The notes under the pieces: model-generated | What the model was told of the DNA's origin: nothing | Database searches by the model: none | The model's input: only the letters and a program-made list of their open reading frames with translations | Part shown: positions 6,447 through 15,075 of the stretch, in pieces | How positions within the stretch are numbered: position 1 is the stretch's first letter | Layout of the letters: each line of letters starts with the position of its first letter | Assembly (NCBI GenBank): GCA_003524565.1 | Contig: DQGU01000099.1 | Location: forward strand, 1-16,356 | Direction of reading: 5' to 3' | DNA: 16,356 bases | DNA from: Rhodospirillaceae bacterium | GTDB taxonomy: Bacteria > Pseudomonadota > Alphaproteobacteria > Micavibrionales > UBA2020 | Made by a program: the position numbers and the translations under genes

Positions 6447-7318
6447 TTTTGTTCCTTGCGCGACGGGTTCATCGCATATTCCATGTAAAGGTCATAGAGC
6501 TTATCTGTCACGGGGCCGATTTTGCCATTGCCGATTTTATGCCCGTCAATGCTGCTGACCGGCATAATCAGCGCCGTCGCCGACGACGTGAAGGCTTCGC
6601 GCGCCTTATAGGCTTCCTTGGGCGTGAAGGCACGCTCCACAAACTCAATCCCCTCTTGTTTGCAAAGAGCTTGCAGCGCGCTGCGCGTTACGCCTTTGAG
6701 GATAGCGTTATGTGCCGCAGGGCGCGTTATCAGACGGCCTTTGGCATCAATAATCCACGCATTGCTGGACGCGCCTTCGGTGATAAAACCATCATCATCG
6801 ACCATCCATGCTTCGGCGGCACCTTCGTTGACCGCAATTTGCTTGGCCAAAACCTGCCCCAGAAGCGCGGTTGATTTGATGTCGCGGCGTTTCCAGCGGA
6901 TATCCGGCACAGTTACCACGGGCTTCGCCGCCGCCTTGCGCGCGGGAATATCAAACGTCATGTGGCGCAGGGTCATCACCAGCGTCGGGCGCACCGCCGG
7001 CGACGGGAATTTGAAATCCCGCGCAGCAATGCCGCGGCTGACCTGAATATAAAGCGCGCCGTTTTTAATGCGGTTACGGCGCACCATTTCGCGCATCGCG
7101 ATTTGCAAAACGCGGCGCGGCATCGGCATGGCGACGGCGATTTCACCTAATGAACGCTCCAACCTGTCCAGATGCCCTACTTCATCGCGCAATTCCCCAT
7201 CTATCAGCGCGACGACTTCATAAATGCCGTCCGCGAATTGAAACCCGCGGTCTTCGATATGAATTTGCGCGGATTGGTGCGGAATATAACGTCCATTGAC
7301 ATAGGCAATGCGGGGCAT
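6431..7318 (-). CDS. dat: D-amino-acid transaminase (class IV PLP aminotransferase)
   Basis: Interconverts D-amino acids and 2-oxo acids, typically supplying D-glutamate or D-alanine for peptidoglycan. The 295-aa protein has the fold-type IV signatures. These are DRGFQFADGIYEV (23-35), HLDRLERS (49-56), the PLP-binding lysine K148 in DIKSTALL, and EGASSNAW (181-188). By eye the closest match is D-amino-acid transaminase rather than branched-chain transaminase or aminodeoxychorismate lyase. The carboxylate-binding segment reads RGIAARDFKFP (95-105). The histidine of the well-known Bacillus enzyme appears as Phe here, which could alter substrate preference. AAGGA, overlapping the trkA stop, lies nine bases before the ATG. 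The trkA-dat-hfq order is common in alphaproteobacteria. Confidence 0.9.
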   Translation of the reverse strand: MPRIAYVNGRYIPHQSAQIHIEDRGFQFADGIYEVVALIDGELRDEVGHLDRLERSLGEIAVAMPMPRRVLQIAMREMVRRNRIKNGALYIQVSRGIAARDFKFPSPAVRPTLVMTLRHMTFDIPARKAAAKPVVTVPDIRWKRRDIKSTALLGQVLAKQIAVNEGAAEAWMVDDDGFITEGASSNAWIIDAKGRLITRPAAHNAILKGVTRSALQALCKQEGIEFVERAFTPKEAYKAREAFTSSATALIMPVSSIDGHKIGNGKIGPVTDKLYDLYMEYAMNPSRKEQKWNPR

Positions 7319-7330
7319 GTGGCAGCTTCC

Positions 7331-8707
7331 TTAGAAATATTCGGGACGGACGGCGAACATCTGTTCGACCTTGCGCACCTGGTCGTGGGACGCAAGGATG
7401 ATAACGCGGTCATCCGGCTTGATAACCGTATCGGGGCGCGGGACGATAATACGCTCGTCACGCACAATCAGGCCGAAAATCATGTCGCGCGGACGTTTGA
7501 TTTCATTAATCGGCGTATTGACGATGGCGGAGGTTTCAAGCGCTTCCACTTCCAGCACTTCGGCAAAACCGTCGCGCAGCGAATGTGCCGCCTTGATACG
7601 GCCGCGGCGGACATGCTGCAAAATCGTCGATACGGTAATGGCGCGCGGGCTGACAACGGCATCAATCCCCACACTGGTCGCCAGCGAGCTGAAAGACAGG
7701 CTGTTAATCAGGGTAATAGCCCGCTCGCAGCCATGTTGTTTAGCGAGCATGGAAACCAGAATATTGCTCTCGTCATGGTTCATCACGGTAATGACCGCTT
7801 CGGTCGTACCGATGCTGGCTTCTTCGAGTATTTCGCGGTTAAGACCGTCGCCATGCACGACAGTCACGCCGGAAAGCTTTTCCGATACGCGCTGTGCGGT
7901 ATCAAAATCGGCTTCAATCAGACGCACCGAAATATCGCGCATACTGGACTGGATATCCTCGACAAGGCGTGTGCCGATTTTACCGGCGCCCACCACCAGC
8001 ACGCGGCGGGTTTGCGGGTCGTTATAGCCAAAAGCGCCCATGGCGCGGTACAGGTGGTCGGTCGAAGATACGAAATAAACCTCGTCACCGACCAAAAGCT
8101 CGTCATCCGCACCCGGAATGATTTTGGTATCGCCGCGGATAATCGCCAGAATAACAATCGCCAGTTCAGGGAACAGCGATGTCAGGTGTTTAAGCGGCGT
8201 GTTCAAAAGCGGGCAATCCTGCTTGCAAATAACACTCACCACCTGCGCAAGGCCATCGGCCATTGGGATGATGTTATAGGCTCCCGGCACACGGATACGG
8301 TTGGCAATCGCACGGGCGACTTCAACTTCCGGCGAGATAATCACGTCAATCGGCAGATGGTCGCGGCTGAACAGGTTCGCCCAAGCGGGGTTCAGGTAAG
8401 ACTGGTTGCGCACACGCGCGATTTTCATGGGGACGTTGAACAGCGAATGCGCAACCTGACAGGCCACCATGTTGACTTCGTCGGAATAAGTCGCGGCAAT
8501 CAGCATTTCCGCATCCGCCGCGCCCGCACGTTCCAGCACGTCAGGCTGCGATGCATGGCCGACATAACCCGTTACGTCCAGCGTTTCATTGACTTCGGCA
8601 ATGCGTTCGGCATCGCTGTCGATGATGGTGACGTTGTTGCCCTCGTCAGACAGGTATTCGGCAATCGACGTGCCCACCTGCCCCGCGCCGCATATCACGA
8701 CTTTCAT
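7331..8707 (-). CDS. trkA: Trk potassium-uptake regulatory subunit TrkA
   Basis: Peripheral cytoplasmic NAD(H)-binding subunit that gates TrkH/TrkG potassium channels. The 458-aa length is that of full TrkA with two RCK units, each a TrkA-N Rossmann domain plus a TrkA-C domain. The first dinucleotide motif is GAGQVG (7-12) with an acidic strand end IIDSD (28-32). The second is GAGKIG (240-245) with LIEAD about 25-30 residues on. No trkH is present in the window, so the membrane partner is elsewhere. The 44-nt gap after ntrX carries a long purine-rich tract (minus strand, 8739-8717) just before the GGGAAAT that precedes the ATG. Probably transcribed with ntrYX. Confidence 0.95.
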   Translation of the reverse strand: MKVVICGAGQVGTSIAEYLSDEGNNVTIIDSDAERIAEVNETLDVTGYVGHASQPDVLERAGAADAEMLIAATYSDEVNMVACQVAHSLFNVPMKIARVRNQSYLNPAWANLFSRDHLPIDVIISPEVEVARAIANRIRVPGAYNIIPMADGLAQVVSVICKQDCPLLNTPLKHLTSLFPELAIVILAIIRGDTKIIPGADDELLVGDEVYFVSSTDHLYRAMGAFGYNDPQTRRVLVVGAGKIGTRLVEDIQSSMRDISVRLIEADFDTAQRVSEKLSGVTVVHGDGLNREILEEASIGTTEAVITVMNHDESNILVSMLAKQHGCERAITLINSLSFSSLATSVGIDAVVSPRAITVSTILQHVRRGRIKAAHSLRDGFAEVLEVEALETSAIVNTPINEIKRPRDMIFGLIVRDERIIVPRPDTVIKPDDRVIILASHDQVRKVEQMFAVRPEYF

Positions 8708-8751
8708 ATTTCCCAGTCCCTCTTCTTCTTATTCTTCTTGCCGGTAGTTTG

Positions 8752-10200
8752 TCAGGCTTCCGCACGTTCCTTGTTGCCGCTTTCCTCTTCGCCGCGCAAA
8801 TCTTTGTCGGCGTCCTTGTCGTTGGTCTGGATACCGAGTGATTTCAGCTTGCGGTGCAAGGCGGAGCGTTCCATGCCGATAAAACCAGCCGTTTTCGAAA
8901 TATTGCCGCCAAAGCGGTTGACCTGCGAGAGCAGATATTCACGCTCGAAAATCTCCCGCGCTTCGCGCAGGGGTTTGGACATCAGCTCCACCCCTTCGCG
9001 TCCGCGTATCATATCGACGGCTTGCTGTTTCAGCTCCGGCGGCAGCATGTCGGCAGTAATCGGCTGCCCCGGCTGGGCAGGCGCCATAATCAGCAGCCAT
9101 TCAATGGCGTTGCGCAGCTGGCGCACGTTACCCGGCCATTCGTATGCCTGCATCAGCGCCATGGCATCGTCGGAGAAGAAACGCGGCTGCACATTCGCCG
9201 TGCGCGCCGACAAATCCATAAAAAATCGCGCCAGAACCGGAATATCCTCCAGACGCTCGCGCAGCGCGGGCATGTGGATGGGCACGACATTCAGGCGATA
9301 GAACAAATCCTGACGGAATTTGCCGGCCAGCATACGCTCCTGCAAATCCTGATTGGTGGAGGCGACGATACGAATATCAACTTCAATTTTGTCGCTGCCG
9401 CCGATGCGCGTGAAATGCTGGTCTTGCAGCACGCGCACAATTTTGGCCTGCGTTTCAAGCGGCATGTCGGCGACTTCATCCAGCAGCAAGGTGCCGCCGT
9501 TCGCCATTTCAAGAACGCCCGCCTTGCGGCCCTGCGCGCCTTCGGTGCCGAACAGTTCAGCCTCGATACGCTCCGGCGACAAAATCGCGCAGTTGAGCGC
9601 GATATAGCTTTTATCCGCGCGCTTGGAATAACGGTGCAGCATGCGCGCCGCGACGTCTTTGCCCGTGCCCGCCTCGCCCGTAATCAGAATGCGGCTGTTG
9701 GTGGGGGCGACGCGTTCGATATTCTGGCGCAGCTGATGCACCGCCTGCGATGTGCCGTGCAGTTCCGATACGCTGCCCAGTGCCTTGAGCTTCAATTCCT
9801 GATTTTCGCGTTTCAGCCGCGCCGCTTCCAGCCCGCGCTGCGTCAGCACCAGCAGCTTGTCCGTCTGGAACGGCTTCTCAATGAAATCATACGCGCCCAT
9901 CTGAATGGCCGACACGGCGGTTTCGATGTTGCCATGGCCGCTTATCATGATGACGGAAGTATCCGGATGGCTCTTGCTCAGTTTTTTGAGAAGCTGCATG
10001 CCATCCAGCTCGCTGTTTTCCAGCCAGATATCGAGGATGACGAGGTCGGGCGCCTTTTCGGCAATCATCTGCTCCGCGCTTTGCGAGTCTGCGGCGCTCC
10101 GCGTTTCATAGCCCTCGTCCTCCAGAATACCCTGGATAAGACTGCGGATATCGGCCTGATCATCGACAATCAGGATATCGGATATGTTATTGGTTTGCAT
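8752..10200 (-). CDS. ntrX: NtrX response regulator (NtrC-family, lacking GAFTGA)
   Basis: Partner of the sensor NtrY, controlling nitrogen, redox and envelope genes in alphaproteobacteria. The 482-aa protein has a receiver domain (about 8-120) with acidic pocket D13/D14, phospho-acceptor D57 and K109. An AAA+ domain follows with Walker A GEAGTGKD (175-182) and Walker B LLLDE (238-242). A Fis-type helix-turn-helix lies at about 428-456, followed by a charged 25-residue tail. The loop that should carry GAFTGA after ELFG (215-218) reads TEGAQGRKAG instead. It therefore lacks the sigma54-contacting motif and probably regulates sigma70 promoters or represses; this is known for NtrX of several alphaproteobacteria. 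It begins 2 nt after ntrY. Confidence 0.95.
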   Translation of the reverse strand: MQTNNISDILIVDDQADIRSLIQGILEDEGYETRSAADSQSAEQMIAEKAPDLVILDIWLENSELDGMQLLKKLSKSHPDTSVIMISGHGNIETAVSAIQMGAYDFIEKPFQTDKLLVLTQRGLEAARLKRENQELKLKALGSVSELHGTSQAVHQLRQNIERVAPTNSRILITGEAGTGKDVAARMLHRYSKRADKSYIALNCAILSPERIEAELFGTEGAQGRKAGVLEMANGGTLLLDEVADMPLETQAKIVRVLQDQHFTRIGGSDKIEVDIRIVASTNQDLQERMLAGKFRQDLFYRLNVVPIHMPALRERLEDIPVLARFFMDLSARTANVQPRFFSDDAMALMQAYEWPGNVRQLRNAIEWLLIMAPAQPGQPITADMLPPELKQQAVDMIRGREGVELMSKPLREAREIFEREYLLSQVNRFGGNISKTAGFIGMERSALHRKLKSLGIQTNDKDADKDLRGEEESGNKERAEA

Positions 10201-10202
10201 GG

Positions 10203-12446
10203 TTATGCTTTATCCCCTGCTGAAACATCCCTTGGAAAGACTATAACAGCTTTTGCGCCGGATTTAACGCCTTCGTCGATATAGTCGTCAATCTCGATGC
10301 TTCCATCGTGATCTTCCATAATTTTCTTAACAATCGCAAGCCCCAAACCGGAGCCCTTCTTTTTGGTGGTCACATAAGGCTCAAGCAGCTGCGCCCGCAC
10401 CTTTTCCGGCAGGCCAAGGCCGTTATCGCGCACCGTGATAATCACGTTTTCGCCCTTGGCTTCCACATCCAGACTGACAGCCCCTTGCGGCGCCGGCGTT
10501 TGCTGCGCGCGCTCCTGCACGGAATCGACGGCGTTGATGAGCAGATTGTTCAAAACCTGCGTCAGCTGCGAGCGGTCGCAATTCGCGGGCAGAACATCCT
10601 GCGCGGCTGTAAAGCTGAAATGAATATCCGGATAGGCCTGCTGCTGCAAAACCATCGCATCGCGGCAAAGTTCCGTGACGTTCTCGCGCTTTTTGACAGA
10701 AACCGGCATGCGGGCATAGGCCGAAAATTCCCCCACCATGTGGCCGATATCCGCCACCTGACGGATAATCGTATCGGTGCATTTGGAGAAGGTTTCAGGG
10801 TCTTCCTTAATCTGCGGCAGATATTTGCGGCGCAAACGCTCCGCCGACAGCTGGATGGGCGTCAGCGGGTTTTTGATTTCATGCGCAATCCGCCGCGCCA
10901 CATCCGCCCAGGCGGCATTGCGCTGCGCGGATACAAGCGCGGAAATATCGTCCAGTGTCGCGACGGCGCCATTGCCGCCCTGCTCCGCCGTGATACGCAG
11001 TAGAACGGTGCGGCGCGGGCCGCTGCCGGCTGCGTATTCCAGCTGGATTTGCACCGGCTTGTCGTTTTCGCTATCGCGCGCGCGGGCAAACACATCTTCC
11101 GCCTCTGGTATCAAATCAGCAAGGCGGCGGCCATGCAGAATTTCATCGTCATCGTTAGAGGCGCCGACCAAAAGTTCCGCCGCCCTGAAATTCGCCAGCG
11201 TGATATGCCCCAGGCGGTCAAGGCCGATAATGCCGGATGACGCGCTGGCCAGTACCGCCTCGGTAAAACGCCGGCGTTCATCGAGCATACGGTTGGCGGT
11301 CAAAAGCTCTTTTTGCTGGCTTTGCAGCTGGCTGGTCATGCGGTTAAATTCGCGGCCAAGGATGATGATTTCGTCGTCCTGTTCGCTCGGCCCTGCTGAC
11401 ACCCCCGCCACGCGCGCGGCCAAATCGCCACCGCGCACCTTTTCCGCCGCCGTAATCAGCGCACGGATAGGCGTGACAAGCTGTTCGGAAAACATAAGCC
11501 CGAACCATACCGCCGCCAGCAAAAGCAGCAGCGAAATCGCGGCAAACATCGCCGTCATGGCGATTTGCACGCGCGATTTGCGGCCATCCAGCGTTGTATA
11601 TTCCTTCACGGCGCGTTCTGCCGTTGCCATGTGCTGTAAAACGCTGCCATCGACCAGACGCCCCACATACAAATAGGCGTCGAAAAAGCGGTCAAGCTTG
11701 ACCAGCGCACGGATACGGTCGCGGCTGTCGCCCGTCACCAGCACGACTTCGCCGCCGTCCGCGCGTTTCATCAAATCTTTGGGCAGCTGTTCCATTTCCA
11801 GCACCAAAGCCATGCGGGAGCGTGCGAGAACATCGCCGTTGCTGCGGAAAATAATCGCTTCGGGCAGGTTACGGATGGTCGATTGCGTTTGCACCAGCTG
11901 GGCAAAACCCTGCGGGTTTTCATCTAAAAAACGCGCATCGCGGTTGAGGTCATAGGCCATGGCCATCACGTCGGCGCGCATCACCTCGCGGTGTTCTTTC
12001 AGATAAGCCTGCGCCACCGCCAGCGATTCATTGACCGCCGTACTGACGCGGTCGTTGAACCATGCCTGCACACCGAAATAAAGGAAAATGGACGAAAACA
12101 CGGCCATCAAAATCGCCGGCGCCGCCGCCATCAAACTAAAGGCAAGAACCAGACGCACATGCAGGCGGGAGCCTGCGACGCCGCGCTTTTTCTCGCTCCA
12201 GAGCCGCACGACCTGCCGCGCGATAACAGTGCCCAGCATCAGAAGAAGCACAAGGTCAAGGTTCAAAAGCCAATAGACCGTGTTGATGTCCGCACTGCGG
12301 CGGGTAAGAACAAGATAGGTCGCGACGCAAGAGGCAATCGCCGCCACGGTCAAAAAGACCGCCACATGCCGCGAGAGCGTTAAAATCGAAACGCGCTGCG
12401 ACAGGCGATAAAGGAAACTATCGGGCGAGAACATGGTTACGGACAT
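10203..12446 (-). CDS. ntrY: NtrY membrane sensor histidine kinase
   Basis: The 747-aa kinase of the NtrYX system. Hydrophobic segments at about 26-48, 57-78, 97-125 and 296-319 place a periplasmic sensor region at about 126-295. A HAMP linker (about 320-375), a PAS domain (about 390-505) and the kinase core follow. H522 is in AHEIKNPLTP, the N-box is NNLLINAVDSV (633-643), and the ATP-binding G boxes are DNGLGLP (674-680) and GSGLGLAI (698-705). Length and topology match NtrY. The ATG overlaps the ntrC stop by one base (TGATG), and a strong GGAGGG lies eight bases upstream. It is followed after 2 nt by ntrX, so the pair is coupled. Confidence 0.96.
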   Translation of the reverse strand: MSVTMFSPDSFLYRLSQRVSILTLSRHVAVFLTVAAIASCVATYLVLTRRSADINTVYWLLNLDLVLLLMLGTVIARQVVRLWSEKKRGVAGSRLHVRLVLAFSLMAAAPAILMAVFSSIFLYFGVQAWFNDRVSTAVNESLAVAQAYLKEHREVMRADVMAMAYDLNRDARFLDENPQGFAQLVQTQSTIRNLPEAIIFRSNGDVLARSRMALVLEMEQLPKDLMKRADGGEVVLVTGDSRDRIRALVKLDRFFDAYLYVGRLVDGSVLQHMATAERAVKEYTTLDGRKSRVQIAMTAMFAAISLLLLLAAVWFGLMFSEQLVTPIRALITAAEKVRGGDLAARVAGVSAGPSEQDDEIIILGREFNRMTSQLQSQQKELLTANRMLDERRRFTEAVLASASSGIIGLDRLGHITLANFRAAELLVGASNDDDEILHGRRLADLIPEAEDVFARARDSENDKPVQIQLEYAAGSGPRRTVLLRITAEQGGNGAVATLDDISALVSAQRNAAWADVARRIAHEIKNPLTPIQLSAERLRRKYLPQIKEDPETFSKCTDTIIRQVADIGHMVGEFSAYARMPVSVKKRENVTELCRDAMVLQQQAYPDIHFSFTAAQDVLPANCDRSQLTQVLNNLLINAVDSVQERAQQTPAPQGAVSLDVEAKGENVIITVRDNGLGLPEKVRAQLLEPYVTTKKKGSGLGLAIVKKIMEDHDGSIEIDDYIDEGVKSGAKAVIVFPRDVSAGDKA

Positions 12447-13915
12447 CAGCTGCGCCCTCCCTTTTTGACATCAATTTCCAAATCGCGGATTTTTTTGCGC
12501 AGGGTATTGCGGTTCAGTCCCAGCAATTCCGCCGCCTTAATCTGGTTGCCACCGGTCATGGCCAGCATGCGGACAATCAAGGGCTTTTCCACCATGCGGA
12601 TAATCCGTCCGTAAACATCCGTGCCCGCCATCAGGCCAGCATCCGCAGACAATGCCTGTGCGACCATGGCAGCAATATCGCTTTGTGCGCTATCTGCCTG
12701 CGCCGCGCCTGCAATCGCTGCAGCACTGAGTGCAGACTGCGCGGCGGAAGCGTCAATCACGTCTTCAGTATGCAGGGCGGCCAGACGGCGCACCGCGTTT
12801 TCCAGCTCCCGCACGTTGCCGGGCCAGCCGTGGGTGCGGAATACAGCCATCGCCGCAGGCTCCAGCACTTTCAGCGTGCCCGACTGGCGCAGAAAATGCT
12901 GCACCAGCGCGGGAATATCCTCGGTGCGTTCCCGCAGCGGCGGCACATGCAGCGGCACGACATTCAGGCGGTAATAAAGGTCTTCGCGGAAACGCCCGTC
13001 ACGCACGCGGGCGCGCAAATCCTGATGCGTCGCGGCAATCACGCGCACCTGCGCCTTCACATGGCGGCGCGCGCCGACGGGGGTAAATTCCCCCTCCTGC
13101 AATACACGCAGCAGTCTTGTCTGCGCCTCCAGCGGCATATCGCCGATTTCATCCAGAAACAGCGTGCCGCCCGCAGCCTGTTCAAACTTGCCGATATGAC
13201 GCTGCGTTGCACCGGTGAAGGCGCCTTTTTCATGGCCGAACAGCTCGCTTTCAATCAGTTCGCGCGGAATGGCGGCCATGTTCACGGCCACAAAGGGGCC
13301 TTCCTTGAACCGGCTGAACTGGTGGAACGCACGCGCGACGACTTCTTTGCCCGTGCCGGACTCGCCGGTCATCAGCACCGTCAAATCGGCACTGCGCAGG
13401 CGGGCGATGGTGCGGTAAATATCCTGCATCGCGCGCGATTGCCCGACGACAAATGATTTATCAAGCGCGGCCGCAACATGCGCGGCCTCCTGCGCCGCGC
13501 CTGCGTTGTTCTGTTCGCCCGCAGGGCGGCGGCGCAGGGCGTTTTTGACCACGGACAAAAGCTCGTCGATATCAAACGGCTTGGCCAGATAGTCAAGCGC
13601 ACCTTTTTCGGATGCCGAGACCGCCGTTGTCAGGGCGTTTTGCGCACTAATCACAATCACGCGCATATCCGGCGCGCGGCGGTGGATTTTGGGAATAAGG
13701 TCAAGACCGTTTTCGCCCGGCATCATGACGTCGGTAATGACAAGGTCGCCGCGGCCTTCCATCACCCATTGATACAGCGTCGCGCCGTTGTCGGCGGCCA
13801 GAACCTCGTACCCCTCGCGCTTCAATGCCTGCGTCAGCACGGTGCGCACAGAAAGGTCGTCGTCGGCGACAAGAATGGTTTTGCCTACGGCGGCTTTGGT
13901 TGCGGCTTTGGTCAT
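12446..13915 (-). CDS. ntrC: nitrogen regulatory response regulator NtrC
   Basis: Sigma54-dependent activator phosphorylated by NtrB. I choose the ATG at 13915, giving 489 aa. It forms an ATGA overlap with the ntrB stop and has AAGGAG eight bases upstream; an in-frame ATG 13 codons earlier (13954) lies inside ntrB and is less likely. The receiver domain has D18-D20, phospho-acceptor D62 and K112. The AAA+ domain has Walker A GESGTGKE (184-191), an intact GAFTGA (231-236) and Walker B LFLDE (252-256). A Fis-type DNA-binding helix-turn-helix ends the protein. An Ala/Ser/Gln-rich linker (about 400-440) joins the last two domains. All residues needed for sigma54 activation are present. Confidence 0.96.
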   Translation of the reverse strand: MTKAATKAAVGKTILVADDDLSVRTVLTQALKREGYEVLAADNGATLYQWVMEGRGDLVITDVMMPGENGLDLIPKIHRRAPDMRVIVISAQNALTTAVSASEKGALDYLAKPFDIDELLSVVKNALRRRPAGEQNNAGAAQEAAHVAAALDKSFVVGQSRAMQDIYRTIARLRSADLTVLMTGESGTGKEVVARAFHQFSRFKEGPFVAVNMAAIPRELIESELFGHEKGAFTGATQRHIGKFEQAAGGTLFLDEIGDMPLEAQTRLLRVLQEGEFTPVGARRHVKAQVRVIAATHQDLRARVRDGRFREDLYYRLNVVPLHVPPLRERTEDIPALVQHFLRQSGTLKVLEPAAMAVFRTHGWPGNVRELENAVRRLAALHTEDVIDASAAQSALSAAAIAGAAQADSAQSDIAAMVAQALSADAGLMAGTDVYGRIIRMVEKPLIVRMLAMTGGNQIKAAELLGLNRNTLRKKIRDLEIDVKKGGRS

Positions 13916-15024
13916 ACGGTTTTCTCCTTGCGGCGCGGGGGCAGCGGGAAACAAATTCTGAATACGGTTTTGCCACCCGCGCGGCTGACATTCACCATGC
14001 CGCCATGGCTATCGACAACGCGCGACACGACAACAAGGCCGAGCCCCTCGCCCTCCGGTTTGGTGGTATAGCAAGGCTCGAACAGGCGGGCGGCGGTTTC
14101 GGCGCTCATGCCCGGGCCATCGTCTTCGACAGATAGCACAATCGGCAAACGCCGCCCGGTTTCGGGGTGATATTGCGGCGCAAGGTCGTATCCGGTGCGC
14201 AGGACGATATTGTGCGCCCCCGCCTCCGCCGCGTTTTTGGCCAAATTCATTACGGCCTGCACCAGTGCATCGGCATGGCCGTCAATATCCGGCAAGGACG
14301 GGTCATATTCCGCCCGCAGCGCCGCGCCCGCCGCAAAGCCCGCGCGCGCGCATTCAATAACATGGTCGGTAATGCCGTGCAGGTTGACGGCAGAAAAGCT
14401 TTCAGGCGCTGAAATATCATCCAGCAGGCTGACTTTATCAAGCAGGCGCAAAATACGCTGGGTTTCGGCATCAATCAGCGCGGCCAGCGCGCGGTCGTCG
14501 TCATCCGCCAGCGCACGGCCGAGCAACTGCGCCGCCCCGCGAATACCCGCCAGCGGGTTTTTAATTTCATGCGCCAGCATGCGCGCCAGCTCCCGCGCGG
14601 GTTTCATCACGGTGCGCTGCTGCACCAGCCATTCGCTGCGCAGCGGCACACGCTCAACCGGCCACGACAGCAAAACAGCAGATTGCGCGCCCGACGGCAT
14701 AACAGATACGGACAAACGCGCCACAGGATGCTGACAGATTTCAAGGTCGCGCAAGGTCAAATTTTGCCCGCCCTTCGCCGCCGCATCGGCAGCTGTACAG
14801 GCAGGGTGCGCCGCGCCAAATACATCGGCCAGACGATAACCGACAAGCCCCTTGGCGCTGGTGCGCGTGAAATCCATCGCAGCATGGTTCGCATATACAA
14901 TCACGCCGTCTTCTAGCGCCAGAACCGCTTCCGGCAGGGCATCCAGCATGGCAAGCGCCTGCGGCACGGCCGCGGGCTTGTTTTTGACTGATTTCTGCGT
15001 TTTCACACCGGACACTTGGGTCAC
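13912..15024 (-). CDS. ntrB: nitrogen sensor histidine kinase/phosphatase NtrB
   Basis: Cytosolic kinase that controls NtrC in response to the PII protein. The 370-aa reading frame has an N-terminal PAS domain (about 24-125). The phospho-acceptor H152 is in AHEIKNPLAG, the N-box is NLAKNAAEA (260-268), and the ATP-binding G boxes are DDGPGM (301-306) and GEGLGL (325-330). There are no membrane segments. The start is uncertain. The longest frame begins with GTG at 15024 without a Shine-Dalgarno; other GTGs lie at 15012 and 15006, and an ATG at 14949 would start right at the PAS domain. A frame stop lies 30 nt upstream of 15024, so nothing much longer is possible. It heads the ntr operon and is divergent from ispDF. 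Confidence 0.94.
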   Translation of the reverse strand: MTQVSGVKTQKSVKNKPAAVPQALAMLDALPEAVLALEDGVIVYANHAAMDFTRTSAKGLVGYRLADVFGAAHPACTAADAAAKGGQNLTLRDLEICQHPVARLSVSVMPSGAQSAVLLSWPVERVPLRSEWLVQQRTVMKPARELARMLAHEIKNPLAGIRGAAQLLGRALADDDDRALAALIDAETQRILRLLDKVSLLDDISAPESFSAVNLHGITDHVIECARAGFAAGAALRAEYDPSLPDIDGHADALVQAVMNLAKNAAEAGAHNIVLRTGYDLAPQYHPETGRRLPIVLSVEDDGPGMSAETAARLFEPCYTTKPEGEGLGLVVVSRVVDSHGGMVNVSRAGGKTVFRICFPLPPRRKEKTV

Positions 15025-15029
15025 CTGCC

Positions 15030-15051
15030 GCGGCCGTTTATATATGGCCGC
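15030..15051. promoter_or_regulatory. inverted repeat around a TATATA core, just upstream of ntrB
   Basis: GCGGCC (15030-15035) and GGCCGC (15046-15051) flank a 10-nt AT stretch. On the minus strand that stretch contains TATATAAA, a possible -10 about 13 nt before the GTG of ntrB. On the plus strand the repeat is followed by TATTTTTTAT and so resembles an intrinsic terminator, but no plus-strand gene ends here. An operator overlapping the ntrB promoter is the more natural reading. Confidence 0.35.
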
Positions 15052-15075
15052 CTATTTTTTATGCACGCCGGTATG

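Noticed and set aside
7172..9301. A 709-codon open frame on the plus strand opposite dat, trkA and ntrX
   Set aside because: It is antisense to three clearly recognisable genes with intact motifs. Its translation has low-complexity, Arg/His/Gln-rich composition and no recognisable domain, so it is a by-product of codon bias.
8854..10284. A 476-codon plus-strand open frame opposite ntrX
   Set aside because: Antisense shadow of a complete response regulator; no domain, and the composition is rich in Arg, His, Gln and Ala as expected for a shadow.
13916..13954. Longer ntrC beginning at the ATG at 13954
   Set aside because: It would overlap ntrB by over 40 nt and has no better ribosome binding site. 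The ATG at 13915 has AAGGAG and the ATGA overlap, and the protein then starts like other NtrC proteins.
15030..15060. Inverted repeat plus T tract as a plus-strand terminator
   Set aside because: No plus-strand gene ends upstream; the preceding 12 kb is minus-strand coding, so there is no transcript for it to terminate.
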